From Anaerolineae bacterium (GTDB lineage: Bacteria; Chloroflexota; Anaerolineae; Promineifilales; Promineifilaceae), in contig JAUIAP010000001.1 in the NCBI GenBank assembly GCA_030425205.1, positions 434,001 through 498,000 of the forward strand: DNA of 64,000 nt, written 5' to 3'. Below are positions 27,290-36,997 of the stretch, in pieces. How positions within the stretch are numbered: position 1 is the first letter of the stretch; every line of letters starts with the position of its first letter. The notes beneath the pieces are model-generated. The model was not told the DNA's origin. It did not search any database and saw only the letters and a program-made list of their open reading frames with translations. The translations under genes and the position numbers were made by a program.

Positions 27290-28306
27290 ATGAACGGTAA
27301 CGGATATTCAAATGGTCATGCAGCACGATTGCTAGAGGAGCAACCCTCCCTCGACCATCTCAACACAGAGCGTGGCCCCGAACGGGTTTATGACCGCGAT
27401 TTTGCCGTCACACCTGAATACAAGGCAACGCTGCCCGACCTGCAAAATGGTGCCTCCTCGCTCATTCAGGGCAAGCCTGTCACGATTCAGCAGGTCGGCA
27501 TCCACAATTTCCGTTTGCCGATTCGCTATCGCACTCGTGATGGCGGAACGATACAGCTTGAAACAAGCGTGACGGGAACTGTGTCACTAGAAGCGATGAA
27601 GAAGGGGATCAATATGTCCCGCATCATTCGCACCTTCTATGAACACAAAGATCAAACGTTGTCGAGCAACTATTTGCGCGAAATTCTGCATGATTACAAT
27701 CAAAAGATCGGCGGGATGGAGGCACGATTGATTTTGCGTTTCCGCTATCCGATGCTCAATGAATCATTGCGCTCAGGGTTGTCTGGCTATCAATATTACG
27801 ATGTTGCATTTGAGTCGCGCATGGATATTGATGGCGTGGTGCGCGATTTCATCCACTTTGATTTTGTCTATTCGTCCGCATGCCCATGCAGCTATGAGCT
27901 TTCACAACACGCGATAGAGACGCGCGGTGTGGCGGCCGTTCCCCACAGTCAACGTTCAGTGGCGCGGGTCACAGTTGAAACACGCGGAATGGTCTGGATC
28001 GAAGATTTGCGCGACTTATGCTTGCGTGCGTTGCAGACAGAGACGCAGGTGATGGTTAAGCGAGAAGACGAGCAGGCTTTTGCAGAGATGAACGCAGCCT
28101 ATCTGAAGTTTGTTGAAGATGCAGTCCGCTTGCTCTACTTGGAGTTGGAACAGGACACTCGGATTGTCGATTTTAAGGTGGTGGCAAGTCATCAAGAGTC
28201 GCTGCACAGTCATGATGCTGTGTCGGTAATTGTGAAGGGGATTGAAGGGGGATTTTCGGCCGAAATTGAACCCTCCACCATGACCAGCATGATCCACAAA
28301 ATTTAG
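27290..28306 (+). CDS. folE2: GTP cyclohydrolase FolE2 (type IB)
   Basis: The 338-residue protein matches the zinc-independent GTP cyclohydrolase IB family: [33 protein letters not shown], the metal-binding region [15 protein letters not shown] (C198/C200) with downstream His/Glu, and [16 protein letters not shown]. It converts GTP to 7,8-dihydroneopterin triphosphate for folate or queuosine-type products. FolE2 works with Mn or other metals and often replaces FolE1 under zinc limitation. The roughly 30-residue N-terminal extension is poorly conserved. A hairpin follows. Confidence 0.94.
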   Translation: MNGNGYSNGHAARLLEEQPSLDHLNTERGPERVYDRDFAVTPEYKATLPDLQNGASSLIQGKPVTIQQVGIHNFRLPIRYRTRDGGTIQLETSVTGTVSLEAMKKGINMSRIIRTFYEHKDQTLSSNYLREILHDYNQKIGGMEARLILRFRYPMLNESLRSGLSGYQYYDVAFESRMDIDGVVRDFIHFDFVYSSACPCSYELSQHAIETRGVAAVPHSQRSVARVTVETRGMVWIEDLRDLCLRALQTETQVMVKREDEQAFAEMNAAYLKFVEDAVRLLYLELEQDTRIVDFKVVASHQESLHSHDAVSVIVKGIEGGFSAEIEPSTMTSMIHKI

Positions 28307-28334
28307 TTGATCATATCCATGATTAACCACCTCG

Positions 28335-28366
28335 ACCGCCTCATGTTGCATCCAATATGAGGCGGT
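28335..28366 (+). terminator. Hairpin after folE2
   Basis: ACCGCCTCAT (28335-28344) pairs with ATGAGGCGGT (28357-28366) around 12 nt. Only TTGG follows, so termination may be partial. Confidence 0.55.
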
Positions 28367-28409
28367 TGGCAATGCGCCAACTTCCCCTGCCACTTCTGAT
28401 CGAATCCCC

Positions 28410-28415
28410 TATAAT
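28410..28415 (+). promoter_or_regulatory. TATAAT box 7 nt before the plsC-like start
   Basis: TATAAT is followed by CCCATCT and ATG 28423. No Shine-Dalgarno sequence is present, consistent with a leaderless mRNA. The element lies inside a longer upstream reading frame, which argues against the earlier starts. Confidence 0.5.
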
Positions 28416-28422
28416 CCCATCT

Positions 28423-29070
28423 ATGTTTTGGTACTACTTTACGCGCCTTCTCTGTAACTGGCTGCTCTTTATGCTAGGCGGTCGTCTCACCGTCGAGGGA
28501 ATTGACAACATTCCAGCCGATGGCCCCTACATCATGGTTTCTAACCACATGAGCATTGCCGATGGCCCTATCGTGCTCATGGCACATCCGCCCAAGTGGA
28601 CCTATTTTTGGATCGCGGATAAATGGCGCGAACTGCCCGTTTTTGGCTTTTTGTCCGCTCGCATTGGCGCCATTTTTATCAACCGCGAAGTGCTGGATCG
28701 AGCCGCAATTCGCCAAGCGGTTGAGATGCTTGAGGCGGGTGAGATCATTGGACTGGCCCCCGAAGCGACGCGCAGCCCGATTGGGCAAATCATCAAGCCG
28801 CGTAACGGCGCGGCCTATCTTGCTACCCGTGTGCCTGTCCCAATTTTGCCAATCGGCGTGACGGGTACGGACAAGCTCTTTCGCAACTTTCTGCGCTTGC
28901 GGCGCACGCCAATCACCGTTCGTTTTGGCGAAACATTTACCGTCCCAATCCCCGAACGTCGCCCACGTCAAAGTGACCTAACACAGCTTACCGATGAAAT
29001 CATGCAGCACATTCTCCGGCTCATCCCCTCTGAGCAGCATGGTTACTATCGGTATGTCGCCTCCGAGTAA
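28423..29070 (+). CDS. 1-acyl-sn-glycerol-3-phosphate acyltransferase (PlsC family)
   Basis: The 215-residue protein has an N-terminal membrane helix (WYYFTRLLCNWLLFML). The acyltransferase motifs follow: N-H42-M-S-I-A-D47 (H-x4-D catalytic), AIFINRE, the glycerol-phosphate motif as L-A-P-E-A-T-R-S (Ala where EGTRS is usual), and VPVPILPIGVTGT. It would acylate lysophosphatidate to phosphatidate in phospholipid synthesis. The E-A-T-R-S variant is seen in some PlsC relatives. An ABC ATPase gene begins 26 nt later. Confidence 0.87.
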   Translation: MFWYYFTRLLCNWLLFMLGGRLTVEGIDNIPADGPYIMVSNHMSIADGPIVLMAHPPKWTYFWIADKWRELPVFGFLSARIGAIFINREVLDRAAIRQAVEMLEAGEIIGLAPEATRSPIGQIIKPRNGAAYLATRVPVPILPIGVTGTDKLFRNFLRLRRTPITVRFGETFTVPIPERRPRQSDLTQLTDEIMQHILRLIPSEQHGYYRYVASE

Positions 29071-29096
29071 CATTTGGCGCACTTTTCAGGAATTTT

Positions 29097-30050
29097 ATGC
29101 TAGCTGTTGATGCAAACAATCTAACCAAGACGTTTCCGCCACGACGCGGCTGGCGACGCATTCAAGTGGGGGGCGGCACACAGGCGGTGCGTGGTGTCGA
29201 TTTGCGCGTGGAGGAAGGGGAGCTGTTTGGGCTTTTAGGGCCAAACGGGGCAGGCAAAACGACGTTGGTGAAAATGTTGTGCACGCTGGTTGTGGCGTCG
29301 GAAGGGAATGCAACGGTCGCGGGATATCCATTGAGCGAGGAGGCGGCGATTCGAGCGGCGGTGGGCTTAGTCGTCACAGATGAGCGCAGCTTTTTTTGGC
29401 GACTATCTGCTCGGCGCAACCTGATCTTCTATGCGGCAATGTATGGAATGTTCGGCCGAGAAGCAGCACAACGAGTTGATGAAGTGCTGGATGCTGTTCA
29501 GTTGACAGAGCGTGCGGACAGTCGATTCAGTGACTTTTCGACGGGGATGAAGCAGCGGGTGGCTATTGCACGCGGATTGTTACATCGGCCGAAAATTCTC
29601 TTTCTCGACGAACCCTCCCGCAGTCTCGACCCCACCTCAACTAACGCCCTGCACAAACTCATTCTCGATATCCGTGCGCGTCGCAACATGACTGTTTTCC
29701 TGATTACCCATGATTTGAATGAAGCAGAAAAGCTGTGCGATCGGGTGGCAGTGATGGATAAGGGGTTGGTGCGGGGCGTGGGAAGTTCGGCCGATTTACG
29801 CACCCAAATCCAGCCCACCCGTCAATTTCGCATGTCAATAGGCCGCTGGGATGCGGCGGTGGCCGGTGAAATCGGCCGATATGCGCCCAACTTCACCTAT
29901 GCGGGCGACGTGCTGCAATTCACCATTCCTGAAGATGGCACATCGCTGACCCCTATTCTCGATCTTTTGCGCCAATATGAAATTCCAATCACCAACATCG
30001 AGAGTGAACAACCGACTTTGGATGATGTTTTCTTGCAGTTGACGGACTAA
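29097..30050 (+). CDS. ABC transporter ATP-binding protein (DrrA/NatA/CcmA type), orphan
   Basis: The 317-residue ATPase has Walker A GPNGAGKTT (48-56), signature FSTGMKQRVAIARG near 148, Walker B ILFLDEPSRSLDP near 167 and the H-loop LITHDL. A C-terminal regulatory extension as in ABC-2 type exporters (NatA, DrrA) runs from about 225. It would power export of an ion, drug or lipid. No permease gene is next to it: the following genes are convergent. The permease must lie elsewhere or have been lost. A TGCTAGCTGTTG start with AGGAA upstream supports ATG 29097. Confidence 0.87.
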   Translation: MLAVDANNLTKTFPPRRGWRRIQVGGGTQAVRGVDLRVEEGELFGLLGPNGAGKTTLVKMLCTLVVASEGNATVAGYPLSEEAAIRAAVGLVVTDERSFFWRLSARRNLIFYAAMYGMFGREAAQRVDEVLDAVQLTERADSRFSDFSTGMKQRVAIARGLLHRPKILFLDEPSRSLDPTSTNALHKLILDIRARRNMTVFLITHDLNEAEKLCDRVAVMDKGLVRGVGSSADLRTQIQPTRQFRMSIGRWDAAVAGEIGRYAPNFTYAGDVLQFTIPEDGTSLTPILDLLRQYEIPITNIESEQPTLDDVFLQLTD

Positions 30051-30120
30051 ATGGTTATCACTCTATGGGACACAAAATGGAAATCAATTAGTGTCACGAA
30101 GTTTTCGCCACGTACAAAAC

Positions 30121-30168
30121 GTGGTGCGTGGTACGTGCTCTGGAACACGCATCACGCACTACGCACTA
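30121..30168. repeat. Junction microrepeat (GTGCGTG/CACGCA type)
   Basis: GTGGTGCGTGGTACGTG is followed by an imperfectly complementary CACGCATCACGCACTACGCA. It lies between the convergent ABC ATPase and DUF4350 genes and may act as a bidirectional terminator. It belongs to the same style of degenerate 7-8-mer repeats found at other junctions. Confidence 0.55.
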
Positions 30169-30198
30169 AGGGGCGAAAATCTAAAGACACAAACGAAA

Positions 30199-31365
30199 TC
30201 AAAGAACCCGCATAGTCTTAGCTGACTTGAGCCAATCGGAAACTTCGGCCGAAATCGCCACCACATCCCCCTCACTCTTCGCCTCATTCAAGCGTTGGAT
30301 TACCCGCCCGATCTCATCAACATCTAAATGTCCATTGGCACGACGCAGTGCGGCCAGAAAGTCAGGATCAGGCTGAGTCGGATCGATCTGATAGCGTGCG
30401 CCGATCTGACGTTTGAAGCGACGTTTATAGTCGCTGAGGACAGCTGCGCGATTACCAGCACGTCGATTGAGATTAGCGATGGCGGTCACATATTCGAGCG
30501 GGGCGCGACGTATTTGGCGGGTTTGCAGAGGAATCGATCGGCCGAAACGTCGCCCTTGCCACAGCACCAGCACAAACAGCAATAGTCCGACATAGATCAA
30601 CGCCTGTCCCGGTCGCGTATGGCGCAACCATGCGTTTGGTCCAACAATCGCGTTGGGATTGACGATTGTACGCACACCGTGATGCCACTCGTCAAACCAG
30701 ATGGTGCCAGCATCGACGCCGCCCGAAAATGTGAGCAAATTAAGCGCGAGTTCCGCATTGTCTTGCAGTGCATAGTTGGCAAATGGTGCATCGAGTGCTG
30801 TCAAGAGCACGACGCCCTCTCCCAACGGTATTGCCAGCGCAACCAGCCCGTCATCAATTTGCAACAGCGGGATTACAGTATCAGTTTGCGGTTCAAAAAC
30901 GATGTTTGGAGAAAGTTCTGGCGCACCCCATTGAGCAATCCGTTGCAGATATGGATGTAGCGGGGTCACGCTTGCATTGGCGGCGAAAACGGTTTCACTA
31001 GCCACATCAAAAAAGCTTGCCACCAACTGTATATTTTGCCCATCGCCTGCCACAAACAGTGTGCCACCCTCTTCAACCCAACTTTCTAACGTCTCAAGCT
31101 CACGATTTGTGACGGAGACGCTTGGCTCCAACATGAGGACGACGCTCGTGCCAGCAGGCGGCTCAAAGTCGACAAGCGTGCGCGTGCTGACAGTGTAGCC
31201 CATCTCATCCAACCAGAGACGCAACCCCTTTGCCCCCAATGGCTTGGCCGATGCGCTGTCAAGTGGGATATCGCTTTCATTTCTGGCTTGCAGAACATTG
31301 ACGGCAACCGTCATGCCGATCAGCAGCGCAATCAGAAAGAGGGCAAGACGGGCATCTTTTTTCAT
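30199..31365 (-). CDS. DUF4350 domain-containing membrane protein
   Basis: The 388-residue protein has an N-terminal membrane anchor (residues 8-25). An extracytoplasmic DUF4350 domain follows (AKGLRLWLDEMGYTV, then LESWVEEGGTLFVAGDG), with a second helix near 255-275 and a cytoplasmic tail containing YVTAIANLNRRAGNR. The DUF4350 fold resembles a glutamine-amidotransferase-like domain that binds rather than cleaves. It overlaps the DUF4129 gene by 4 nt (ATGA). In other genomes these two sit with MoxR ATPase and DUF58 genes; those partners are absent here. The function is unknown. Confidence 0.8.
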   Translation of the reverse strand: MKKDARLALFLIALLIGMTVAVNVLQARNESDIPLDSASAKPLGAKGLRLWLDEMGYTVSTRTLVDFEPPAGTSVVLMLEPSVSVTNRELETLESWVEEGGTLFVAGDGQNIQLVASFFDVASETVFAANASVTPLHPYLQRIAQWGAPELSPNIVFEPQTDTVIPLLQIDDGLVALAIPLGEGVVLLTALDAPFANYALQDNAELALNLLTFSGGVDAGTIWFDEWHHGVRTIVNPNAIVGPNAWLRHTRPGQALIYVGLLLFVLVLWQGRRFGRSIPLQTRQIRRAPLEYVTAIANLNRRAGNRAAVLSDYKRRFKRQIGARYQIDPTQPDPDFLAALRRANGHLDVDEIGRVIQRLNEAKSEGDVVAISAEVSDWLKSAKTMRVL

Positions 31366-32249
31366 GTGCGGTTTTGTAGATCAGCGACCTGCTGACGATA
31401 GTAGGCGAAGGTCGCGGGATCGATCGGCCGAAATCCATACCAAACACGATCAAACACATCGATCACGCTGTGCAATGTTGGCGCAAATTCTGAGCCTGCA
31501 ATCGAACGCAAATACTCTCGATTTGTCTTGCTGCGATCAAAGCGCAGTAGATCGCGTTCATCAAGCGAAAGTAGCGCAGAGAGGTAGAGATAGCGCACCG
31601 CGTTGCGAAAATCGCCCTGTGCCGCATCGCGTTCGGCGTTGTCGAATGCGGATTGAGCAGAGAGGTTGAGGTCATCGGTTGAATGGGGGGAAAGGTGAGA
31701 TTCGGCCGAAATTTCTCCACGCAGTCGGCGTGTCGTCCATAGAATTGCCAATCCTGTCACAATAATCGCCACAATAATCAACGCACCCCCAGCCACCGTC
31801 CCACTGCCCCTATTGCTAAACAGTTGCAGCCAGCGGCCGAGCCAGCGCAAGATACGCTGCCAGAACGGGATAGAGAACTGTGTGTCGATCTCAAAGCGGC
31901 TAAATACATCTTCGAGTTGTGCCCGTGCATCAGGTTGAGGCTGGGCAATAGGCAACTCGCGACTTGCTAACGTCGCATCGATTTGGGAAATGGCACGCTC
32001 AGTATTGTCCGCATCTTCCAGCAACGCCAACCAGTAGGCGGTGTTTATGGGAACGCTACGCCCATCAGAGAGTGTCACCGTTTTTAATGCAGCAAGTTCT
32101 GTCTTTATCGGGGTGAGATCGGCCGATGTCTCAAGTGCTGTGCGTGCATTTTCAAGCAGGGTGAAAAAGTCGTCTTCTGTCTGTGCTTGGGCAGAATAGG
32201 GGAGAATTAAAATGAGGAGGAGAAAGCTGAATTTTAACAGCACACGCAT
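31362..32249 (-). CDS. DUF4129 domain-containing membrane protein
   Basis: The 295-residue protein has a signal peptide (1-22), an extracytoplasmic helical region, one membrane helix near 150-172 and a cytoplasmic C-terminal DUF4129 domain: YLYLSALLSLDERDLLRFD followed by FDRVWYGFRP. The domain resembles a transglutaminase-associated module. It is translationally coupled to the DUF4350 gene, so the two likely form a membrane complex. The ATG is preceded by TAAAAT and 6 nt, with no Shine-Dalgarno sequence. Confidence 0.8.
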   Translation of the reverse strand: MRVLLKFSFLLLILILPYSAQAQTEDDFFTLLENARTALETSADLTPIKTELAALKTVTLSDGRSVPINTAYWLALLEDADNTERAISQIDATLASRELPIAQPQPDARAQLEDVFSRFEIDTQFSIPFWQRILRWLGRWLQLFSNRGSGTVAGGALIIVAIIVTGLAILWTTRRLRGEISAESHLSPHSTDDLNLSAQSAFDNAERDAAQGDFRNAVRYLYLSALLSLDERDLLRFDRSKTNREYLRSIAGSEFAPTLHSVIDVFDRVWYGFRPIDPATFAYYRQQVADLQNRT

Positions 32250-32255
32250 GGGGAA

Positions 32256-32261
32256 ATTTTA
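32256..32261 (-). promoter_or_regulatory. -10 box 6 nt before the DUF4129 gene
   Basis: On the minus strand TAAAAT is followed by TTCCCC and ATG 32249, the leaderless spacing. Confidence 0.45.
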
Positions 32262-32379
32262 GCGTGTGCTGGAAAGAGTTGCCAACAGCGACGGTTGGCA
32301 ACTCTAAGCGGGTAAGTTTGCTAGGCAAGAACACGATAAGGAATCGCGGCGACATCCATTACAAATGTCTGGTCTGCAC

Positions 32380-33825
32380 TTAGTCACCAATCCGTTGTAG
32401 CGACCATGCGTCTGTGAAGAAGCCATTGCTTTGCAAACCGTAGCGACCACGCATTCCTGCTCCAACCGTCACGATACCCGCTTGGTCAACGCGGAACTGA
32501 TGCGCGATGATGTTGCGCTGGCCGATGGCAGGTAGGAGGAATCCAGAGGTTGTGCCGTTACCGAGCAGGGCTATTTCGGCCGCACGGGGATCTGTTGCAT
32601 AAATCTTCTGTCCATTGACGACATCGACGACCATATCGGGGAAGACCTGTACCTTTAACTCATACGTTCCCGGTGTGAGATTGACATCGGCCAAGAGTCG
32701 GAAGCTAATGGGGCCATACCCTTTGAATACCTTGACCGTGTGCCAGCCGTCGAAGATGAACAACGGTCGCTCAAATGCGGGGAGGAACGCGCCAGATAGC
32801 ACGCGGCTTTCAGGGCGCAACCACTCCGTACCAAATGGATTGGCTCCCTCATCCCACTGCAAGCGCCAGTTGGTTGGCACCTGTAGCTCTGGAATACCGT
32901 TGAGATTGTAATGCCCTTCCTCAAAAGAGTAGTTGGGCAACACATTTGGTCCCAGAGTCGGTACAGCCGTTGGGGGTGGCGGAACAGGTGTTGCTGTTGG
33001 CGGGACAGGTGTTTGCGTTGGTGGAACTGGCGTTGCCGTTGGCGGCGGCGCAGTGACAGATGGGGGCGGCGTTGTCGGAGTGGGCGCAGGGGGTGAGGTG
33101 GTTGGCGCTGGTTCTGGCTGTCCTACAGGAATAAGCAATCGCTGTCCAACATAGATGTAATTTGGATTTGCCAAATTATTGGCAACAACAATTGCATTGA
33201 TCGTCACGCCATATTGCCGTGCGATAGAGGCGGTCGTATCGCCGCGCTGGACCACGTGAATTGTATCGCCCGTTGTTGGCGGTGTTGGCGTGGCGGTTGC
33301 GGGGGGTGGTGTCGGCGTTGTGGTCGGTGCAGGCGGTTGTGTTGGCGCGGGGGGTTGTGTTGGTGGCGCCGTTCCGCTGCCCGGAATGATCAACACCTGC
33401 CCGACATAGATGTAATTTGCGTTAACGAGATTATTTGCATTAACGATTGCCTGAATGGTCACGTTATAACGTCGCGCAATGTTCGCCACCGTATCGCCGC
33501 TCTGCACAGTGTGGGTTGTTGTTTGCCCAGATGGGGGCGGTTGCGTTGGTTGGGGGTCGGGTGGTTGTGTCGGCTGTGGTGCTGGGGGCTGTGTGGGCTG
33601 GGGGGCTGTTTCGCCATCAGGAATGGTGAGAACCTGTCCCACATAGATAACATCGGCATTGCTGATTCCGTTTGCGTCCATGATCTCCTGCATCGACACG
33701 CCGTGATTGAGCGCGATGCGGTAGAGCGTGTCGCCGTATTGGACAGTATAGGTCGTATCGGCCGAAACCACACTAACAGAAAGCAACAGGAAAATTAAAC
33801 AGATAAAAGTGAAAAACTTCTTCAT
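32380..33825 (-). CDS. Exported protein with three LysM domains, PT-rich linkers and a C-terminal beta domain
   Basis: The 481-residue protein has a signal peptide (1-22) and three LysM modules (about 26-70, 106-150 and 187-232), each with the GDT...I...YVGQ-x-L-x-IP pattern. Pro/Thr-rich spacers link them, and a long one runs from about 233 to 290. The last 190 residues start LPNYSFEEGHYN, as in carbohydrate-binding modules of the CBM-like jelly-roll type. It probably sticks to peptidoglycan or glycan at the cell surface. The palindrome TACCGGTA lies in its leader. It is divergent from the coiled-coil gene cluster. Confidence 0.82.
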   Translation of the reverse strand: MKKFFTFICLIFLLLSVSVVSADTTYTVQYGDTLYRIALNHGVSMQEIMDANGISNADVIYVGQVLTIPDGETAPQPTQPPAPQPTQPPDPQPTQPPPSGQTTTHTVQSGDTVANIARRYNVTIQAIVNANNLVNANYIYVGQVLIIPGSGTAPPTQPPAPTQPPAPTTTPTPPPATATPTPPTTGDTIHVVQRGDTTASIARQYGVTINAIVVANNLANPNYIYVGQRLLIPVGQPEPAPTTSPPAPTPTTPPPSVTAPPPTATPVPPTQTPVPPTATPVPPPPTAVPTLGPNVLPNYSFEEGHYNLNGIPELQVPTNWRLQWDEGANPFGTEWLRPESRVLSGAFLPAFERPLFIFDGWHTVKVFKGYGPISFRLLADVNLTPGTYELKVQVFPDMVVDVVNGQKIYATDPRAAEIALLGNGTTSGFLLPAIGQRNIIAHQFRVDQAGIVTVGAGMRGRYGLQSNGFFTDAWSLQRIGD

Positions 33826-34084
33826 ACAATGCTCCTATACAGACCTACCGGTACTACATGGCTCGGCTGCACGACGTAAATGGATCGTGAATAGTGCTAT
33901 TCTAACGATATTTTGCTCTTTGCAAACCAAAAATAGAAATTCTGTGGATAAGTTGTGATAAATACAGCACAAACCGAAAAAATTATACGCAATAACGACA
34001 AGATTCACTCGACAACAGGGTTAGTTTCTGGTTAGATTGGAGAAATGCCTAAATGGGAAATCTAGATAGTTATTGGAGAGATTG

Positions 34085-34474
34085 ATGGATAAAAATTTGT
34101 TGCGCGGAAGCTTATTGGCTATCGGTTTAGTGCTTGTTTTGAACACGGCCATTTTCTATGTGGCAAAGGCAATCACCCCCGAATCACGCTTTTTCGATTC
34201 CTTATTAGACCTACAACTTACGAACGCACTGCTCTATAGTGTTGTCGCCGTTGTTGTCGCGGCAGTCGTCTTGTGGCTGCTCGCACGTTTTTCAGAATCG
34301 CCCAGTAATCTTTTCCTTTGGTTACTGCTCATTATCTTCCTGCTCTCGCTCATTTTGCCCTACACACGCGCCTTAAACACATGGACATTTGCCGCATGGG
34401 GATTAATGCACGTCGTTGTAGCATGGAGCATCGGATATGGTCTGATTCTGTTTGAACGCCCCTTAGATCAATAG
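34085..34474 (+). CDS. Small four-helix membrane protein
   Basis: The 129-residue protein has four hydrophobic segments (about 7-25, 43-63, 73-92 and 103-120) and no recognised domain. ATG 34085 is preferred over TTG 34073 because GGAGAG lies just upstream. It is the first gene of a same-strand group with the coiled-coil/H3TH protein and the large Ig-like protein, though a hairpin lies between it and the next gene. Confidence 0.6.
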   Translation: MDKNLLRGSLLAIGLVLVLNTAIFYVAKAITPESRFFDSLLDLQLTNALLYSVVAVVVAAVVLWLLARFSESPSNLFLWLLLIIFLLSLILPYTRALNTWTFAAWGLMHVVVAWSIGYGLILFERPLDQ

Positions 34475-34484
34475 AAAAATTTCA

Positions 34485-34506
34485 ACAATGTTGGTTAAAA
34501 CATTGT
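34485..34506 (+). other. 8-bp inverted repeat upstream of the coiled-coil gene
   Basis: ACAATGTT and AACATTGT flank six bases, 29 nt before the next start. It could be a weak terminator of the membrane protein gene or an operator. Confidence 0.4.
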
Positions 34507-34534
34507 AACCACAATCAACTTTCTCGGAGGAAAA

Positions 34535-36910
34535 ATGAATGTAGGGACAGGTATCATCTTAGGTTTGCTGGTAGGAGCATTGGCAATGTTCCTTGCCGAC
34601 TGGTTCTTTTATAGAGACCGTCGCGTTTGTGCAGAAGCGGAAGAACAACTGCGCGAAACCAATAACTTGCTCATCAATGAACGAGACGGTTTGAAACAAC
34701 AAGTCAAATCGTTTGATGGACAAGCCGCTCGTGTTGGTACGCTTCAGGCAGATCTCGACACGCGGACAAAGCAATACAATTTGTTGCTTTCTGATCACGA
34801 AGAGTCAGCTCGGCGTTTCCGGGATTTGGAAACACGCTTCAAAACGAATGAAGCAGCGGTAACTCAGTTAGGCGAATTAGAAGCAAAGCTGAGCGAAAAA
34901 GATGCTGAGATTAGCAATTTGCAAGCGGCTCTTGAGGCAAGAGATAGTGAGTTAAATGAACTCAATGTCGGTCTTGGAGAGATGGGGCTCATCGCTGGTG
35001 GTGCGGCGGGGGGTGCTGGATTGCTCGCCGCGTTACGTTCTCGCATTGGGGAGCGCGATGATGATTCCCGCGTTGCCCTTGAGTCGCGTGACGCTGAAAT
35101 CGCTGAGTTGCGTGCCGAATTAGAGACACGCGATGCTGAACTTGGCAATTTGCGTGCCGAGTTGGATGCGGTGCCAGCAGCGGTTGCAGTGACCAATGAT
35201 GCGGAATTGGAAGAATTACGCGCACGGTTGGCAGAACGTGAAGGAGAGTTAGCAGAGCTAAACACAACTGTGGCGGCACAATCGGCCGAACTTTCCTCCC
35301 TGCGCGGCGCACTCGACATTGCCAATCTCTCTATCAACGATGGTGAGCAGCAGTCAGGCGATCTTTCTGCATTACGACTTGAATTAAACGATTTGCGCGG
35401 TCAGCTTGCGGAACGCGATGCGCAGCTTTCCGAACTAAACGCTGAAGTGGATGGATTGGACATCGACTGGGGCAAGATGGGGTTGGCGGCCGGCGGGGCA
35501 GCGGCTGGTGGCGGTCTGCTGGCGCGATTGCGTGGTTTGGGCAAGCGTGTCAATGAGCAAGAGAGTCAGTTAGCAGCCACACCAGAAGCTGAACCAATCG
35601 AATTGAATCCGTATGTGATCAACCTGCAAGGATCGCTGAATGAGCGAGATGCAGAGTTGGCCGAACTACGTGCGCGTTGGGATGCACAATCGGCCGAAAT
35701 TGACAATCTGCGCGGCGAACTCTCGACACATGCTAGCTATGATGACGAACTTGCCGCGTTGCGTCTGCAATTAGAAGAACGCGATGCAGAGATGGGACGG
35801 ATTCGGGCAGAGGCGAGTGCAAGATCGGCCGAATTGCAACGTCTTAATGCGGAATTGGAAGGTCGAGCAAGTGGATCGGCCGAAATCGACAGCTTACGCA
35901 GTGCCATCAGCGAACGCGACAATGAGATTGTGAATCTGCGCGCGCAACTCGATACAGTCGAATCGGAACTGGGCGATGACAACATGAATTGGCTGGCAGG
36001 CGCGGGGGTTGCTGGGGCTGGCGGCGCAGTCGTGGCGATGAAAACACGCCTGAGCGATCTCGAAGCACAAGTTGCCGACCGTGACGCACAAATTTTAGCA
36101 CTGCGCAAAGGGGAAGTGGAGCCAGACGACCTGACCCGAGTCTGGGGAATTGGCGCAGCGATAGCCAGTAAACTCAACGATTCAGGCATCTACACGTTTG
36201 AGCAACTTGCCAAGACAGAACAGCATGAGATTGATGCAATTTTAGCTGGGTCAGGCAGTCGCTTCCGTCTTGCTACACCCGCAATACGCGCTACATGGCA
36301 GGAACAAGCCCGCCTCGCCGCTGTCGGCGATTGGGATGCGCTCGATTATCTGCAAACGCACGTTCGCAATGAAAAGCCAGACAATATGACGCGCATTTGG
36401 GGATTAGATGCGGAGATCGAACGGTCATTGGCAACACGCGGCATCGACACCTATCGAGAACTTGAAGAAGTTAGCTACGATGAGGTGCTGCCCGAGTTGG
36501 AGATGGTACAAGCAAACTATCCGCACTACTCAAAGCGTGAAATTCATAGCTACTGGGTGCAACAATCGCGCTGGGCGATGAACGAAGATTGGGATGCAAT
36601 TGAATCCCAATTTGCCTCTCTCGCCACGCCACCAGAGCCAGATGATTTGACCAGAGTCTGGGGAATCGGTGCGGGGTTGGAAGGCATTCTCAATGCCAAT
36701 GGCATCTACACCTTTGCCCAGCTTGCAGAAGCCCCCGAACAACGGCTCGATGAAATCATCGAAAAGGCGGGGCCACGTTATCGCGTTGCAACACGCAATT
36801 TGCATAATACGTGGTCAGCCCAAGCCGATATGGCTGCGGCTGACGATTGGGAAGCACTAGAAGTGTATCAGGATAAGTTGAGTTGGTCGGATGAAGATAG
36901 TGAGCAGTAA
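34535..36910 (+). CDS. Membrane-anchored coiled-coil protein with three H3TH (COG3743-like) domains
   Basis: The 791-residue protein starts with one membrane helix (5-25). Long heptad-rich coiled coils follow, with repeated D-A-E-L/x-x-L-R-A-E-L units. They are broken by three Gly/Ala-rich hydrophobic segments (GLIAGGAAGGAGLLAALR near 150, GLAAGGAAAGGGLLARLR near 314, WLAGAGVAGAGGAVVAM near 488). Three H3TH domains end the protein, starting DDLTRVWGIGAAIASKL near 529, DNMTRIWGLDAEIERSL near 615 and DDLTRVWGIGAGLEGIL near 703. Such domains are predicted nucleic-acid-binding modules. An envelope-to-nucleoid tether is one idea; nothing proves it. GGAGG precedes the ATG. Confidence 0.8.
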   Translation: MNVGTGIILGLLVGALAMFLADWFFYRDRRVCAEAEEQLRETNNLLINERDGLKQQVKSFDGQAARVGTLQADLDTRTKQYNLLLSDHEESARRFRDLETRFKTNEAAVTQLGELEAKLSEKDAEISNLQAALEARDSELNELNVGLGEMGLIAGGAAGGAGLLAALRSRIGERDDDSRVALESRDAEIAELRAELETRDAELGNLRAELDAVPAAVAVTNDAELEELRARLAEREGELAELNTTVAAQSAELSSLRGALDIANLSINDGEQQSGDLSALRLELNDLRGQLAERDAQLSELNAEVDGLDIDWGKMGLAAGGAAAGGGLLARLRGLGKRVNEQESQLAATPEAEPIELNPYVINLQGSLNERDAELAELRARWDAQSAEIDNLRGELSTHASYDDELAALRLQLEERDAEMGRIRAEASARSAELQRLNAELEGRASGSAEIDSLRSAISERDNEIVNLRAQLDTVESELGDDNMNWLAGAGVAGAGGAVVAMKTRLSDLEAQVADRDAQILALRKGEVEPDDLTRVWGIGAAIASKLNDSGIYTFEQLAKTEQHEIDAILAGSGSRFRLATPAIRATWQEQARLAAVGDWDALDYLQTHVRNEKPDNMTRIWGLDAEIERSLATRGIDTYRELEEVSYDEVLPELEMVQANYPHYSKREIHSYWVQQSRWAMNEDWDAIESQFASLATPPEPDDLTRVWGIGAGLEGILNANGIYTFAQLAEAPEQRLDEIIEKAGPRYRVATRNLHNTWSAQADMAAADDWEALEVYQDKLSWSDEDSEQ

Positions 36911-36997
36911 GCAGGGCGCAGTAGACAATAGACAGGAAAAACAGACCGTAAATTGTTTACTGACCAATTGCAAACTGAAATTTGGAGGCCAAAAATT

